From contig NZ_PQMB01000001.1 in NCBI RefSeq assembly GCF_002918555.1, positions 186,087-250,086 on the forward strand: DNA of 64,000 nt, given 5' to 3'. The notes under the pieces are model-generated. The model did no database searches and was not told the origin of the DNA. It saw nothing but the letters and a program-made list of their open reading frames with translations. Within the stretch, counting starts at the first letter, position 1. Every line of letters starts with the position of its first letter. A program made the translations under genes and the position numbers. The DNA is from Citrobacter amalonaticus (lineage in GTDB: Bacteria > Pseudomonadota > Gammaproteobacteria > Enterobacterales > Enterobacteriaceae). Below, one piece after another: positions 10,416 through 24,212 of this stretch.

Positions 10416-11738
10416 TTAATCAAAGCGTAATTGCGGCAGAACTTCTTTCACCTGCGCCAGATAATCACGACGATCGGAACCAGTCAGCCCTTCGGTACGC
10501 GGCAGTTTCGCCGTCAGAGGGTTAACCGCCTGCTGGTTGACCCACACTTCATAGTGCAGATGCGGGCCGGTTGAACGTCCGGTGTTTCCTGAGAGCGCAA
10601 TGCGATCGCCACGCTTAACCTTCTGACCCGGTTTCACCAGCAGCTTACGCAGGTGCATATAGCGGGTGGTATAGGTTCGACCATGACGAATAGCGACATA
10701 ATAGCCTGCTGCGCCGCTGCGCTTCGCCACCACGACTTCACCGTCGCCCACGGAAAGCACTGGCGTTCCCTGTGGCATCGCGAAGTCCACACCTTTATGC
10801 GGCGCAACGCGCCCCGTGACCGGATTCAGGCGACGCGGATTAAAGTTGGAGGAGATGCGGAACTGTTTCGCCGTCGGGAATCGCAGGAAACCTTTCGCAA
10901 GGCCAGTACCGTTACGATCGTAAAACTTACCGTCCTCAGCGCGGATTGCGTAATAGTCTTTACCGTCGGAGCGCAAACGCACGCCGAGCAACTGACTTTG
11001 CTCCCGCCTGCCGTTCAGCATTTCACGGGACATCAGCACAGAAAACTCATCGCCTTTTTTCAATTTGCGGAAGTCCATCTGCCATTGCATCGCCTTAATC
11101 ACTGTGCTGATTTCAGAACTGGTCAATCCGGCATCTATGGCGCTGGAAACAAAACTCCCGCCAACCGTGCCTTTCATCAGGCTGTTGACCCAGTCGCCCT
11201 GCTGCGTTTCGCTGCTCATCTTAAAGCCGTTAGCGGCCGTGCGATCGTAGGTGCGCGTTTCGCGACGGGACATTTCCCAGGTCAGACGCTGTAAATCACC
11301 ATCAGCCGTCAGTGTCCAGGAGAGCTGTTGACCAATTTTCAGGTTACGCAACTCTTTGTCCGCTGCGGCCAGCTGGGCGATATCACCCATGTCAATACCG
11401 TACTGATTAAGGATGCTACTTAGCGTATCGCCTGTGGAAATAACATATTCATGCACCCCCGCCTCACCTGAGGTTTTATCATCCAGCTCATCTTGCGGAA
11501 TTGCTTCATCTTCTTGCGCAGCCTGATCGATTGGCTCACTGGCCTCAGGTAGCAGAGAACGAATTTCGCTTTTTTCCAGCTCAATAGTTTTAACAATAGG
11601 GGCTGCGTCGGGATGGTAAACATATGGCCGCCAGACGGCGACGGCCAGGGTGAGAACAGTAAGCGACCCCAGCATAACGCGGTGGGGTCTGGGCAGATTA
11701 TTAAACGCCAGGGCGACAGAGCGGGCTATCTGTTGCAC
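10416..11738 (-). CDS. mepM: Murein DD-endopeptidase MepM
   Basis: MepM cleaves D-Ala-mDAP crosslinks so that new peptidoglycan can be inserted during elongation. The 440-residue protein has an N-terminal membrane anchor (about residues 20-40), a LysM-type wall-binding segment (EYVISTGDTLSSILNQYGID, about 95-115) and a C-terminal M23 LytM domain with the zinc ligands in APHKGVDFA and HLHYEVW. It sits 15 bp downstream of znuA on the same strand, as in E. coli. Confidence 0.96.
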   Translation of the reverse strand: MQQIARSVALAFNNLPRPHRVMLGSLTVLTLAVAVWRPYVYHPDAAPIVKTIELEKSEIRSLLPEASEPIDQAAQEDEAIPQDELDDKTSGEAGVHEYVISTGDTLSSILNQYGIDMGDIAQLAAADKELRNLKIGQQLSWTLTADGDLQRLTWEMSRRETRTYDRTAANGFKMSSETQQGDWVNSLMKGTVGGSFVSSAIDAGLTSSEISTVIKAMQWQMDFRKLKKGDEFSVLMSREMLNGRREQSQLLGVRLRSDGKDYYAIRAEDGKFYDRNGTGLAKGFLRFPTAKQFRISSNFNPRRLNPVTGRVAPHKGVDFAMPQGTPVLSVGDGEVVVAKRSGAAGYYVAIRHGRTYTTRYMHLRKLLVKPGQKVKRGDRIALSGNTGRSTGPHLHYEVWVNQQAVNPLTAKLPRTEGLTGSDRRDYLAQVKEVLPQLRFD

Positions 11739-11753
11739 GTAATCACTTCCTCA

Positions 11754-12698
11754 TTAATCTCCTTTCAGGCAGCTCGCATACTGGTTCGCTAATTGAGTCA
11801 GAAACGCCGGATAGCTCGTTTTTCCCAGTTTGATGTTCGTCCCGAGGGGATCCAACGTTCCCATTCGAACGGATGTCCCTCTCGCAACGGCTTCAACGAC
11901 CGCTGGCCTGAACTGTGGCTCAGCAAAAACGCAGGTTGCTTTTTGCTCAACCAACTGTGTTCTTATTTCATGTAAACGCTGCGCACCAGGCTGTATCTCA
12001 GGGTTGACGGTAAAGTGACCGAGTGGGGTAAGTCCGTAGTGTTTTTCGTAATAGCCGTAAGCGTCATGAAAAACGAAATACCCTTTGCCCTTGAGCGGTG
12101 CGAGCTCGTTACCTACCTGTTTATCGACTGCGGCTAATTGTGCCTCAAAATCCTTCAGGTTGGCGTCAAGTTTGGTTCGACTTTGCGGCATAAGTTCCAC
12201 TAATTTTTGATGGATTGCAACCGCTGAGGCCCGCGCTATCTCTGGGGAGAGCCAAAGATGCATGTTGTAATCACCGTGATGGTGATGTACGTCACCTTTT
12301 TCGCTATGCGCATCACCGTGATCGCGATCGTCATCATCATCGTCCCCCCCTTTCATGAGCAACGGTTTCACGTCCTGTAACTGCGCAATCGTTACCTGTT
12401 TATTCTGGGGGATATTGCTGACTGACTTCTCCATGAACGCTTCCATTTCCGGGCCGATCCAGACGACTAAGTCCGCGCCCTGCAAGCGTTTTACATCAGA
12501 TGGGCGTAATGAATAATCATGTTCTGAAGCCCCATCCGGCAGTAACACCTGGGTATCAGTTACCCCATCAGCAATCGCCGAAGCGATAAAACCAAGAGGT
12601 TTAAGAGAGGCAACCACAGCGGCACTGGCAACCTGTGTTGCGCTCCCCAGGAGAGCGGCGGATAATGCTGCGAAAAGAAACGTTTTATTATGTAACAT
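11754..12698 (-). CDS. znuA: Zinc ABC transporter periplasmic binding protein ZnuA
   Basis: ZnuA captures zinc in the periplasm and delivers it to ZnuBC. I start at [18 protein letters not shown], giving 314 residues with a signal peptide ending near SAA; an in-frame codon five residues upstream is possible. Family zinc ligands appear as ASEHDYSL, the NMHLWLSPE histidine and GHFTVNPE, and a His/Asp-rich loop ([22 protein letters not shown]) spans about residues 115-135. It is divergent from znuCB with a Zur box between. Confidence 0.97.
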   Translation of the reverse strand: MLHNKTFLFAALSAALLGSATQVASAAVVASLKPLGFIASAIADGVTDTQVLLPDGASEHDYSLRPSDVKRLQGADLVVWIGPEMEAFMEKSVSNIPQNKQVTIAQLQDVKPLLMKGGDDDDDDRDHGDAHSEKGDVHHHHGDYNMHLWLSPEIARASAVAIHQKLVELMPQSRTKLDANLKDFEAQLAAVDKQVGNELAPLKGKGYFVFHDAYGYYEKHYGLTPLGHFTVNPEIQPGAQRLHEIRTQLVEQKATCVFAEPQFRPAVVEAVARGTSVRMGTLDPLGTNIKLGKTSYPAFLTQLANQYASCLKGD

Positions 12699-12727
12699 AA
12701 TGCGACCAATCATCGTAATGAATGCGA

Positions 12728-12749
12728 GAATTGTGATATTATAACATCC
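12728..12749. promoter_or_regulatory. Zur box of the znuA/znuCB divergent promoter
   Basis: GTGATATTATAACATC (plus strand) is an AT-centred imperfect inverted repeat that matches the E. coli znu Zur operator. It lies midway between znuA and znuC, so Zur-Zn would repress both directions. Confidence 0.85.
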
Positions 12750-12776
12750 TATAACTTCTGCAAGACTAAAATTGAC

Positions 12777-13532
12777 ATGACGACTTTGGTTTCACTGGAA
12801 AACGTCTCGATCTCTTTCGGCCAGCGCCGCGTCCTGTCTGACGTTTCGCTGGAGCTCAGACCTGGGAAAATTTTAACGCTTCTCGGCCCTAACGGCGCAG
12901 GAAAGTCAACGCTGGTTCGGGTCGTTCTTGGGCTGGTAGCCCCCGATGAAGGCGTGATCAAGCGTAACGGCAAATTGCGTATCGGTTATGTTCCACAGAA
13001 GCTTTACCTTGATACGACGCTGCCGCTTACCGTCAGTCGTTTTCTGCGCCTGCGTCCCGGCACGCATAAAGACGATATTATTCCGGCCCTGCAGCGCGTG
13101 CAGGCCGGACATCTGAATGATGCTCCCATGCAAAAACTGTCAGGAGGGGAAACGCAGCGCGTTCTGTTGGCCCGTGCGTTACTTAATCGGCCGCAGCTAC
13201 TGGTGCTTGATGAACCAACGCAAGGCGTGGATGTTAACGGCCAGGTCGCCCTGTACGATCTTATCGACCAGCTACGCCGCGAGCTAAACTGTGCCGTATT
13301 GATGGTTTCTCACGATCTGCACCTGGTAATGGCGAAGACCGATGAAGTGCTGTGCCTGAATCACCACATCTGCTGCTCCGGAACGCCAGAAATTGTCTCT
13401 ATGCATCCGGAATTTATCTCCATGTTTGGCCCTCGAGGGGCGGAACAACTGGGTATTTATCGCCATCATCATAATCATCGCCACGATCTCCAGGGTCGTA
13501 TTGTTTTACGTCGGGGAAATGGTCACTCATGA
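12777..13532 (+). CDS. znuC: Zinc ABC transporter ATP-binding protein ZnuC
   Basis: ZnuC powers zinc import. The 251-residue ATPase shows Walker A ([15 protein letters not shown]), the signature [15 protein letters not shown] and Walker B ([12 protein letters not shown]), then the switch histidine in [10 protein letters not shown] His-rich C-terminal tail ([12 protein letters not shown]) fits the family. The stop overlaps the znuB start by four bases, indicating translational coupling. Confidence 0.97.
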   Translation: MTTLVSLENVSISFGQRRVLSDVSLELRPGKILTLLGPNGAGKSTLVRVVLGLVAPDEGVIKRNGKLRIGYVPQKLYLDTTLPLTVSRFLRLRPGTHKDDIIPALQRVQAGHLNDAPMQKLSGGETQRVLLARALLNRPQLLVLDEPTQGVDVNGQVALYDLIDQLRRELNCAVLMVSHDLHLVMAKTDEVLCLNHHICCSGTPEIVSMHPEFISMFGPRGAEQLGIYRHHHNHRHDLQGRIVLRRGNGHS

Positions 13533-14314
13533 TTGAATTACTACTGCCCGGCTGGCTTGCCGGGGTCATGCTGGCCTGTGCTGCTGGGCCGCTGGGTTCG
13601 TTTGTCGTCTGGAGAAGGATGTCTTATTTTGGCGATACGCTGGCGCATGCTTCCCTGCTGGGTGTTGCTTTTGGGCTGTTGCTGGATGTCAATCCGTTCT
13701 ACGCCGTTATCGCCGTCACGCTGCTGCTGGCGGCAGGCCTGGTATGGCTGGAAAAGCGCCCCCACCTCGCCATTGATACACTGTTAGGTATTATGGCGCA
13801 TAGCGCTCTGTCGCTTGGTCTGGTGGTTGTCAGCCTGATGTCCAACATCCGGGTGGATTTGATGGCTTATCTGTTTGGTGATTTGCTGGCCGTAACGCCG
13901 GAAGATCTGATCTCCATTGCTATCGGCGTGGTTATCGTGCTGGGTATTTTGTTCTGGCAATGGCGCAACTTACTGTCAATGACCATCAGCCCGGATCTGG
14001 CGTTTGTCGATGGCGTGAAGCTACAGCGCGTTAAACTACTGCTAATGTTAGTGACGGCATTAACAATCGGAGTGGCGATGAAATTTGTGGGGGCGCTGAT
14101 TATTACGTCATTGCTGATTATTCCTGCCGCAACTGCGCGTCGGTTTGCCCGCACGCCGGAGCAGATGGCAGCCGTCGCCGTAGCGGTGGGCATGATTGCA
14201 GTGACTGGCGGACTGACGTTCTCTGCCTTTTACGACACCCCGGCGGGTCCGTCAGTGGTACTGTGCGCTGCACTGCTGTTTATCTTCAGCATGATGAAGA
14301 AACAGGCGAGCTGA
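13529..14314 (+). CDS. znuB: Zinc ABC transporter permease ZnuB
   Basis: ZnuB is the membrane channel of the high-affinity zinc importer. The 261 residues form several hydrophobic helices typical of the ABC-3 permease family, with [22 protein letters not shown] near the N-terminus, which includes the conserved G-D-x-L-A-H-A-S. It overlaps znuC by ATGA and is followed by a REP-like palindrome. Confidence 0.97.
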   Translation: MIELLLPGWLAGVMLACAAGPLGSFVVWRRMSYFGDTLAHASLLGVAFGLLLDVNPFYAVIAVTLLLAAGLVWLEKRPHLAIDTLLGIMAHSALSLGLVVVSLMSNIRVDLMAYLFGDLLAVTPEDLISIAIGVVIVLGILFWQWRNLLSMTISPDLAFVDGVKLQRVKLLLMLVTALTIGVAMKFVGALIITSLLIIPAATARRFARTPEQMAAVAVAVGMIAVTGGLTFSAFYDTPAGPSVVLCAALLFIFSMMKKQAS

Positions 14315-14322
14315 GGATATCT

Positions 14323-14350
14323 TGCCCGGTAGCGTAATGCTTTCCGGGCA
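14323..14350. repeat. REP-like palindrome after znuB
   Basis: TGCCCGG...CCGGGCA forms a stem with imperfect inner arms, typical of enterobacterial REP/PU elements at gene ends. It lies between convergent znuB and ruvB and could stabilise or end either transcript; no T tract is present. Confidence 0.6.
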
Positions 14351-14357
14351 AATATCA

Positions 14358-15371
<1,014 letters not shown>

Positions 15372-15376
15372 TTACC

Positions 15377-15988
15377 TCATAACGCGGCGCGGAGCGCTTC
15401 GCGAATCAGTGTTTCACTGCTGGCGTCAGGACGAGCGATTTTGCTCACCATGCGACTGGCTTCCTGAGGCTTATAACCCAGCGCCACCAGTGCCGCAACG
15501 GCTTCCTGCTCGGCATCGTCCGTTGCCGGGCTGGCCGGAGACGTAAGTACCAGATCGGCTGCTGGCGTAAAGAGATCGCCATGCAGACCTTTGAAGCGGT
15601 CTTTCATTTCGACAATTAAACGCTCAGCGGTTTTCTTACCAATGCCCGGCAGTTTCACCAGTGCGGCGGGATCCTCCCGCTCAACGGCATTCACAAACTG
15701 CTGCGCCGACATACCGGAAAGGATCGCCAGCGCCAGCTTCGGGCCGACGCCGTTGGTTTTAATCAGCTCTTTAAACAGGGTTCGTTCCTGCTTGTTATTA
15801 AAGCCGTACAACAGTTGGGCGTCTTCGCGCACCACAAAGTGGGTGAAGATAATCGCTTCCTGCCCGGCTTCCGGCAGCTCGTAAAAACAGGTCATCGGCA
15901 TATGCACTTCATAGCCTACACCGCCCGTCTCCAGAAGAACCAGTGGGGGTTGTTTTTCGAGAATGATGCCTCTGAGTCTGCCTATCAC
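15377..15988 (-). CDS. ruvA: Holliday junction recognition protein RuvA
   Basis: RuvA binds four-way junctions as a tetramer and positions RuvB. The 203 residues start [15 protein letters not shown], the OB fold; helix-hairpin-helix motifs follow ([16 protein letters not shown] and [18 protein letters not shown]), and domain III at the C-terminus binds RuvB. A LexA box lies 52 bp upstream. Confidence 0.98.
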   Translation of the reverse strand: MIGRLRGIILEKQPPLVLLETGGVGYEVHMPMTCFYELPEAGQEAIIFTHFVVREDAQLLYGFNNKQERTLFKELIKTNGVGPKLALAILSGMSAQQFVNAVEREDPAALVKLPGIGKKTAERLIVEMKDRFKGLHGDLFTPAADLVLTSPASPATDDAEQEAVAALVALGYKPQEASRMVSKIARPDASSETLIREALRAAL

Positions 15989-16040
15989 ACGACGCTCCTG
16001 CGTTATGGCTTATGATATAAGCGTGTATCATAAAAAAATG

Positions 16041-16056
16041 CTGGATAGATATCCAG
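16041..16056. promoter_or_regulatory. LexA box of ruvAB
   Basis: CTGGATAGATATCCAG is an inverted repeat of the CTG-N10-CAG form and equals the known E. coli ruvA SOS box read on the other strand. It lies 52 bp upstream of the ruvA start. Confidence 0.92.
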
Positions 16057-16160
16057 CGAGATTTTTGCAACACCAACGATTCTCGAAGCTGTACGCAATT
16101 TTACCTTTCTGTTTCTTCTGTTATTGCGACTTATACGCACTGAGCAACAAATACTCTAAA

Positions 16161-16285
16161 TAATTCGAGTTACAGGACAAAACGCGAAGTCGTTTTAAAC
16201 AGCGCTTGCGCTGGCCCCGCAGGGGCGAGGCCCAGGGATGAGCCGGATAATAAAGCCAACGCACCAGCAACGTGAAGTGTGGCGA
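16161..16285. repeat. MITE-like palindromic repeat, copy 1 of 3
   Basis: The left edge TAATTCGAGTTACAGG and the right edge GCAACGTGAAGTGTGGCGA are imperfect inverted repeats of each other, and both resemble the ends of the copies at 21753 and 40678. The middle contains GC-rich stems (GGCCCCGCAGGGGC-type). The right edge abuts, and appears to replace, the front part of yebB. Confidence 0.65.
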
Positions 16286-16516
16286 ATATATAAAGAGGTA
16301 TTATCAATTAATATTGGTTCGGTCGAAACATTCAATGAATTATTGAATAGCAATCCTGATGCGAAATGACGTTTCCGGAAGCGTTGGTTTCTGGGTAACA
16401 TTCTCCGGGAAAGGCCAGCAAGTTTGTGGCATCACAACGCATTGTCCCTAGTACAGGCGAGCCATCCCGAAGAGATGATTCAGCCGCAGAACGCAACTGC
16501 GGCTGAAACGGTATGA
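16283..16516 (+). pseudogene. yebB: yebB remnant (3' third, with an internal stop)
   Basis: The frame reads IYKEVLSINIGSVETFNELL and continues NSNPDAK, stop, RFRKRWFLGN, then RPASLWHHNALSLVQ to a final TGA. As I recall E. coli YebB (a NlpC/P60-like DUF830 protein), its C-terminal region runs [35 protein letters not shown] and PASLWHH, a clear match. The in-frame TGA is at 16367-16369. The first two thirds of the gene are gone and the MITE-like repeat occupies the break. Position between ruvA and ruvC is the E. coli yebB locus. Confidence 0.85.
16479..16507. other. Perfect hairpin before ruvC end
   Basis: TTCAGCCGCA and TGCGGCTGAA form a perfect ten-pair stem with a nine-base loop, just downstream of ruvC on the minus strand. 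There is no T tract, so it may protect a transcript end rather than act as an intrinsic terminator. It overlaps the yebB relic. Confidence 0.6.
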
Positions 16517-16517
16517 C

Positions 16518-17039
16518 TTAACGTAACCTTCCGCGTGCCAGGTTGAGGCGGCTTTCGCTCATCTGCATCGCGTTCTGGCTGACGTGGCAATGGGTAATCG
16601 CAATCGCCAGCGCATCTGCTGCGTCTGCTTGCGGATTGGCAGGGAGCTTGAGCAAGGTTCGCACCATATGCTGAACCTGGCTTTTCTCCGCACTACCGAT
16701 CCCGACGACGGTCTGCTTTACCTGTCGCGCTGCGTACTCAAACACAGGGAGTTCCTGGTTTACCGCAGCGACAATCGCCACACCGCGTGCCTGCCCCAGT
16801 TTAAGAGCGGAATCCGCGTTCTTTGCCATAAAGACCTGCTCGATGGCAAAGTAGTCCGGCTGGAACTGAGTGATGATTTCCGTCACCCCGGCGTAGATGA
16901 GCTTCAGGCGGGAGGGTAAATCATCCACTTTGGTACGGATACATCCGCTCCCCAGGTAGGTCAGTTGCCTGCCCACCTGGCGGATGACACCATAACCGGT
17001 GATGCGCGAACCTGGGTCAATGCCGAGGATAATAGACAT
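16518..17039 (-). CDS. ruvC: Holliday junction resolvase RuvC
   Basis: RuvC nicks Holliday junctions symmetrically. The 173 residues carry the acidic active site of the RNase H-like fold: the Asp in [12 protein letters not shown], the Glu in [11 protein letters not shown], and the two Asp residues in [13 protein letters not shown]. It lies downstream of yebC as in E. coli and is not in the ruvAB operon. Confidence 0.98.
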   Translation of the reverse strand: MSIILGIDPGSRITGYGVIRQVGRQLTYLGSGCIRTKVDDLPSRLKLIYAGVTEIITQFQPDYFAIEQVFMAKNADSALKLGQARGVAIVAAVNQELPVFEYAARQVKQTVVGIGSAEKSQVQHMVRTLLKLPANPQADAADALAIAITHCHVSQNAMQMSESRLNLARGRLR

Positions 17040-17073
17040 TACGCGTCTCCGGTTATAACAGGTTTAAACCACG

Positions 17074-17817
17074 TCATTCTAACGTAGCCGCTACCTCATC
17101 AGAAATCTCACCGTTGTGGTAGACTTCCTGCACATCGTCACAGTCTTCCAGCATGTCGATCAGACGCAGCAGTTTTGGCGCCGTTTCGGCATCCATATCC
17201 GCTTTCGTCGACGGGATCATGGAAACTTCAGCCGTATCCGCTTTCAGTCCGGCCGCTTCCAGCGCATCGCGCACTTTACCCATCTCTTCCCACGCGGTGT
17301 ATACGTCAATCGCACCATCGTCGAAGGTCACAACATCTTCGGCACCCGCTTCCAGCGCGGCTTCCATGATGGTGTCTTCATCGCCCTGCTCGAAGGAGAT
17401 CACCCCTTTCTTGCTAAACAGATAAGCCACCGAGCCGTCGGTGCCCAGGTTACCACCACATTTGCTGAACGCATGACGAACTTCAGCAACGGTACGGTTA
17501 CGATTATCAGACAGGCATTCAACCATTACCGCAGTACCACCAGGACCGTAACCTTCATAGATGATGGTTTCCATGTTCGCATCATCATCACCGCCAACAC
17601 CACGCGCAATCGCACGGTTCAGAGTGTCGCGGGTCATGTTGTTGGCCAGTGCCTTATCCACTGCCGCGCGCAGACGCGGGTTAGCATCCGGATCGCCACC
17701 GCCCAGCTTGGCCGCGGTCACCAGCTCACGAATGATTTTGGTGAAAATTTTACCGCGCTTAGCATCCTGCGCCGCTTTACGATGTCTGGTGTTGGCCCAT
17801 TTACTATGACCTGCCAT
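17074..17817 (-). CDS. yebC: YebC/PmpR family regulator or translation factor
   Basis: The product (247 residues from [18 protein letters not shown]) is a full-length YebC. Members have been reported as DNA-binding regulators and, in recent work on the family, as factors that help ribosomes through difficult peptides. I start at MAGHSKW, preceded by an AGGAAAT ribosome site; seven upstream residues in the open frame are unconserved. Acidic middle segments ([18 protein letters not shown]) are typical. It sits between nudB and ruvC. Confidence 0.95.
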   Translation of the reverse strand: MAGHSKWANTRHRKAAQDAKRGKIFTKIIRELVTAAKLGGGDPDANPRLRAAVDKALANNMTRDTLNRAIARGVGGDDDANMETIIYEGYGPGGTAVMVECLSDNRNRTVAEVRHAFSKCGGNLGTDGSVAYLFSKKGVISFEQGDEDTIMEAALEAGAEDVVTFDDGAIDVYTAWEEMGKVRDALEAAGLKADTAEVSMIPSTKADMDAETAPKLLRLIDMLEDCDDVQEVYHNGEISDEVAATLE

Positions 17818-17844
17818 AAATATTTCCTCAAAAAGCACGCCCTC

Positions 17845-18288
17845 TCAGGCGATGTTAATTACAAATTCTTCAATCGCCTGCCGGTTGCTCCACGACTTAG
17901 TAAGCGCCGCCGCAGCAGGTGCCTCAAGCCATTGGTACGTCAGATGCTCAGTGAAGACCACCTGACGCTCGTGCGGCAGCGCAAGACAGAACCAAAATTC
18001 TGTATTACGCGTCACACCCGGCGCATAGCGATGACGTAAATGTGAAAAAATCTCAAACTCCACCGTGCGCTGACAGTCGATTAAGGTCAGTTGCTCTGAT
18101 GCAACGTCGATGGTGACCTCTTCCTTTACTTCACGCATGGCGGCCTGCGACGCGGTTTCCCCCTCTTCAAGGCTGCCGGTGACCGACTGCCAGAAATCAG
18201 GATCGTCGCGTCGCTGTAACATCAGCACTCTCCCGGTGTCCTTTGCATAAATCACGACTAACACCGAGACAGGCTGTTTGTATCTCAT
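17845..18288 (-). CDS. nudB: Dihydroneopterin triphosphate pyrophosphatase NudB
   Basis: NudB removes pyrophosphate from dihydroneopterin triphosphate in folate synthesis. The Nudix box G-x5-E-x7-R-E-U-x-E-E is visible at GSLEEGETASQAAMREVKEE. I start at MRYKQPVSVLVV, one base after the aspS stop, giving 147 residues; E. coli NudB is 150 with a slightly different first few residues. The tight spacing suggests co-transcription with aspS. Confidence 0.95.
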   Translation of the reverse strand: MRYKQPVSVLVVIYAKDTGRVLMLQRRDDPDFWQSVTGSLEEGETASQAAMREVKEEVTIDVASEQLTLIDCQRTVEFEIFSHLRHRYAPGVTRNTEFWFCLALPHERQVVFTEHLTYQWLEAPAAAALTKSWSNRQAIEEFVINIA

Positions 18289-18289
18289 A

Positions 18290-20062
18290 TCAGTTATTCT
18301 CGGCCTTCTTAACAACCTGAATGCTCAGTTCCGCCAGCGCTGCTTCGTTAGCAAAGCTTGGCGCTTCGGTCATCAGACACGCCGCAGCGGTAGTTTTCGG
18401 GAATGCGATTACGTCACGGATGTTGTCGGTACCGGTCAGTAGCATAGTCAGGCGGTCCAGGCCAAATGCCAGACCGGCATGCGGCGGCGTACCATATTTC
18501 AGGGCATCCAGCAGGAAGCCGAATTTCTCACGCTGCTCCTGTTCATTGATACCCAGAATGCCGAACACGGTCTGCTGCATGTCGCCATTGTGAATACGCA
18601 CAGAGCCACCGCCCACTTCGTAACCATTGATAACCATATCGTAGGCGTTGGCGACCGCATCTTCCGGCGCGGCTTTCAGCTCAGCGGCGGTCATGTCTTT
18701 CGCAGAGGTGAACGGGTGGTGCATCGCGGTCAGGCCGCCTTCACCATCGTCTTCAAACATCGGGAAGTCGATAACCCACAGCGGCGCCCATTTGGACTCG
18801 TCAGTCAGGCTCAGGTCTTTGCCCAGTTTCAGACGCAGCGCACCCAGCGCATCCGCAACCACTTTCTTGTTGTCGGCGCCGAAGAAAATCATATCGCCGT
18901 CTTGCGCAGCGGTACGTTCCAGAATCGCTTCCACAATCTCCGCGTTCAGGAATTTCGCTACCGGGCTGTTAATCCCTTCCAGACCTTTCGCACGCTCGGT
19001 GACTTTAATGTAAGCCAGGCCTTTCGCGCCGTAGATTTTAATAAAGTTGCCGTAGTCGTCGATCTGTTTACGGCTTAAGCTGGCGCCACCCGGCACGCGC
19101 AGAGCCGCCACGCGTCCTTTCGGATCGTTCGCCGGGCCAGAGAAGACCGCAAACTCTACGGATTTAAGCAGGTCGGCAACGTCCACCAGCTCCATCGGGT
19201 TACGCAGATCCGGTTTATCTGAACCGTACCGACGTTCAGCCTCAGCAAAGGTCATGATGGGGAAATCGCCCAGGTCCACGCCTTTCACTTCCAGCCACAG
19301 ATGACGGACCAGCGCTTCCATCACTTCACGCACCTGCGGTGCGGTCATGAAAGAGGTCTCGACGTCAATCTGGGTGAATTCAGGCTGACGGTCAGCACGT
19401 AAGTCTTCGTCACGGAAGCATTTCACGATCTGGTAGTAACGATCAAAGCCAGACATCATCAACAGCTGTTTGAAGAGCTGCGGAGACTGCGGCAGCGCGT
19501 AAAATTTACCTTTATGAACGCGCGAAGGCACCAGGTAGTCACGCGCACCTTCCGGCGTGGCCTTAGTCAGCATCGGGGTTTCAATGTCGAGGAAACCGTG
19601 ATCGTCCATGAAGCGACGTACCAGGCTGGTGATCTTCGCACGGGTCTTCAGTCGCTGCGCCATCTCCGGACGACGCAGATCCAGATAGCGGTACTTCAGA
19701 CGCGCTTCTTCAGTGTTGACGTGGTTGGAATCAAGCGGCAGAGAGTCTGCGCGGTTGATGATAGAAAGGGAGGACGCCAGCACTTCGATTTCACCGGTCG
19801 CCATCTCGCTGTTAATGTTTTTTTCGTCACGCGCACGCACGGTGCCCGTAACCTGGATGCAGAACTCATTACGCAGTTCAGAGGCCAGCTTTAACGCGTC
19901 CGCACGATCCGGATCGAAAAATACCTGCACAATACCCTCGCGGTCGCGCATATCGATAAAGATCAGGCTACCAAGATCACGACGACGGTTGACCCAACCA
20001 CACAGAGTCACCTGCTGCCCCACGTGGGACAGACGTAGCTGTCCGCAATATTCTGTACGCAT
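18290..20062 (-). CDS. aspS: Aspartyl-tRNA synthetase
   Basis: AspS charges tRNA-Asp. The 590-residue class II enzyme starts with an OB-fold anticodon domain ([23 protein letters not shown]), then the class II motif 2 ([20 protein letters not shown]) and motif 3 ([15 protein letters not shown]), with the bacterial GAD insertion between. It heads the aspS-nudB-yebC-ruvC gene row on the minus strand. Confidence 0.98.
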   Translation of the reverse strand: MRTEYCGQLRLSHVGQQVTLCGWVNRRRDLGSLIFIDMRDREGIVQVFFDPDRADALKLASELRNEFCIQVTGTVRARDEKNINSEMATGEIEVLASSLSIINRADSLPLDSNHVNTEEARLKYRYLDLRRPEMAQRLKTRAKITSLVRRFMDDHGFLDIETPMLTKATPEGARDYLVPSRVHKGKFYALPQSPQLFKQLLMMSGFDRYYQIVKCFRDEDLRADRQPEFTQIDVETSFMTAPQVREVMEALVRHLWLEVKGVDLGDFPIMTFAEAERRYGSDKPDLRNPMELVDVADLLKSVEFAVFSGPANDPKGRVAALRVPGGASLSRKQIDDYGNFIKIYGAKGLAYIKVTERAKGLEGINSPVAKFLNAEIVEAILERTAAQDGDMIFFGADNKKVVADALGALRLKLGKDLSLTDESKWAPLWVIDFPMFEDDGEGGLTAMHHPFTSAKDMTAAELKAAPEDAVANAYDMVINGYEVGGGSVRIHNGDMQQTVFGILGINEQEQREKFGFLLDALKYGTPPHAGLAFGLDRLTMLLTGTDNIRDVIAFPKTTAAACLMTEAPSFANEAALAELSIQVVKKAENN

Positions 20063-20325
20063 GAGATATCCCTTAACTTAGCTGCAGGCGGATGTCGCCT
20101 GCCTCGCAGGTGACGAAGTCGCAGCTTTAGCTGAATGTCACAACTGAATGAAAAAAGGCGGCTATTATACTGGAAATTCTGCCGCACGATAAGTCCGGTA
20201 CTGACTGTACGCCTGTTTCCTGGACGGGCATTGCGTATTCTCACAAAAAATAACAAAAAAAGTCGCCCCTTTCACACAGAATCGCGATTAAGGTGTAACG
20301 GGATACATTCTTTATGGGAGTCAAT

Positions 20326-20892
20326 ATGCTGCAACTTAACGCTAAAACAACCGCTCTGGTGGTGATCGATCTCCAGGAAGGGATCCTGCCCTTCGCCGGA
20401 GGCCCCCATTGTGCGAAGGATGTGGTTGCCCGTGCTGCGCGCCTGGCGGAAAAATTTCGGGCCAGCGGTTCTCCTGTCGTTATGGTACGTGTGGGCTGGT
20501 CTGATGATTACGCCGACGCGCTGAAACAGCCGGTTGATGCACAGGCTCCGGCAAACGCGCTGCCAAAAAACTGGTGGGACTATCCGCAAGCGCTGGGTAA
20601 AACGGACGGCGATCTGGAAGTCACCAAACGCCAGTGGGGCGCTTTCTACGGCACCGATCTGGAACTGCAGCTGCGCCGCCGCGGTATCGACACCGTGGTG
20701 CTGTGCGGGATCGCGACGAATATTGGCGTAGAGTCCACGGCGCGCAATGCCTGGGAATTGGGTTTTAGCCTGATTATTGCTGAAGATGCCTGCAGCGCCG
20801 CCAGCGCTGAACAACATCAGGGGAGCATGGAGCATATTTTCCCGCGGATTGCCCGCGTGCGCAGCGTGGAGGAGATTGTCAGCGCATTATGA
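20326..20892 (+). CDS. yecD: Isochorismatase-family hydrolase YecD
   Basis: A 188-residue cysteine hydrolase of the isochorismatase superfamily: the Asp of [15 protein letters not shown], the Lys of [13 protein letters not shown] and the Cys of [23 protein letters not shown] form the expected triad. The substrate is unknown. I start at MLQLNAKTT, which matches E. coli and has a GGGAG site; four upstream residues are possible. Its stop overlaps yecE by four bases. Confidence 0.93.
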   Translation: MLQLNAKTTALVVIDLQEGILPFAGGPHCAKDVVARAARLAEKFRASGSPVVMVRVGWSDDYADALKQPVDAQAPANALPKNWWDYPQALGKTDGDLEVTKRQWGAFYGTDLELQLRRRGIDTVVLCGIATNIGVESTARNAWELGFSLIIAEDACSAASAEQHQGSMEHIFPRIARVRSVEEIVSAL

Positions 20893-21707
20893 TTTATCTG
20901 GGTCTTCCACAGTGGTCGCACCCCAAATGGGTACGCCTCGGTATTACAAGCCTTGAAGAGTATGCCCGCCACTTCAACTGTGTGGAGGGTAATACTACGC
21001 TGTACGCGTTGCCGAAAGCGGAGATTGTCGAGCGCTGGCAGGCACAAACGACAGACGCGTTCCGCTTCTGTTTTAAATTCCCGGCAACGATTTCTCATCA
21101 GGCCGCATTGCGCAACTGCGACGATCTGGTGCAAGAGTTTTTTACTCGCCTGTCGCCGCTGGAAAACAGAATCGGTCAGTACTGGTTACAGCTGCCTGCC
21201 GCATTCAGCCCGCGCGATCTTCCTGCCCTGTGGGCTTTTCTCGATGCGCTACCCCCCTCTTTCACCTATGGTGTAGAAGTACGCCATCCGGTTTTCTTTA
21301 CCAAAGGGATCGAAGAACAGCAGCTCAACAGCGGTTTACATCAGCGCGGGGTAAACCGGGTGATACTGGATAGCCGTCCGGTTCATGCTGCCCGCCCGCA
21401 TAATGAGGCGATTCGCGAGGCGCAGCGTAAGAAACCTAAAGTCCCCGTCCATGCGGTAGTCACCGCAAAAAATCCGATGGTACGCTTTATCGGCAGCGAC
21501 GATATGCGCCAGAATCAGGCTTTTTTCACCGACTGGCTTAAAAAACTACCGCTCTGGGAACAGAACACCACGCCATATCTTTTTTTACATACGCCGGATA
21601 TCGCTCAGGCCCCGGAGCTGGTTGATACCTTATGGAATGGTCTGCGCGTCGTGTTGCCAGCGCTCGGATCTGCACCGTCTATTCCACAACAATCTTCTCT
21701 TTTCTGA
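20889..21707 (+). CDS. yecE: DUF72 protein YecE
   Basis: The 272-residue product belongs to the DUF72 (YecE) family, a TIM-barrel-like fold of unknown function. Typical segments are [14 protein letters not shown] at the start, [11 protein letters not shown], and [11 protein letters not shown]. It overlaps yecD by ATGA, so the two are likely translated together. Confidence 0.92.
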   Translation: MIYLGLPQWSHPKWVRLGITSLEEYARHFNCVEGNTTLYALPKAEIVERWQAQTTDAFRFCFKFPATISHQAALRNCDDLVQEFFTRLSPLENRIGQYWLQLPAAFSPRDLPALWAFLDALPPSFTYGVEVRHPVFFTKGIEEQQLNSGLHQRGVNRVILDSRPVHAARPHNEAIREAQRKKPKVPVHAVVTAKNPMVRFIGSDDMRQNQAFFTDWLKKLPLWEQNTTPYLFLHTPDIAQAPELVDTLWNGLRVVLPALGSAPSIPQQSSLF

Positions 21708-21752
21708 AATTGCCACCTATCATAGTCGGTGCTATCAGCCATTTTGTTCACT

Positions 21753-21897
21753 CCGTCATTCGGGTTGCAGGAAGGCGGCAACGGAAAGACAAATTCGACA
21801 GCAACGAATTTGAGCAGCCGGAGACAGTCTTCGGTGGGGGCACGGACGACCCGAATATCAAACAGCCAACGCACAAGCAATTTAAAGTATGACGAGT
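21753..21897. repeat. MITE-like palindromic repeat, copy 2 of 3
   Basis: This fills most of the 203-bp yecE-yecN gap. The left edge GTCATTCGGGTTGCAGG and the right edge GCAATTTAAAGTATGAC are imperfect inverted repeats. It shares ACGAATTTGA-CAGCC with copy 3 at 40678 and CCAACGCAC with copy 1 at 16161. Ends of the form ATTCGAGTTGCAG / CTGCAACTTGAAGTATGAC are familiar in enterobacterial intergenic repeats. Confidence 0.75.
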
Positions 21898-21910
21898 AAA
21901 GGGAGTTTGT

Positions 21911-24056
<2,146 letters not shown>

Positions 24057-24133
24057 TCTTTTTTACCGGTTAGCACTGTTTCTCCAAAATAGTTCAGGTT
24101 GCAGTTGCAGACCGAAATATGCAGGAGAAAGAT

Positions 24134-24165
24134 AAAAAAAGGCCCCTGTTGAAATGGCAGGGGCC
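24134..24165 (-). terminator. Terminator of yecM-cutC (minus strand)
   Basis: GGCCCCTG and CAGGGGCC form a stem with a nine-base loop; the adjoining A run on the plus strand is a seven-base T tract on the minus strand. It lies 48 bp beyond the cutC stop. Confidence 0.9.
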
Positions 24166-24212
24166 TGGTACGAGCAAGCATCATATTGGGCGACATGATG
24201 CAACGGTAAAAA

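Noticed and set aside
16195-16401. A 68-codon minus-strand frame between ruvA and ruvC
   Set aside because: It lies antisense to the yebB relic and within the palindromic repeat and shows no family features.
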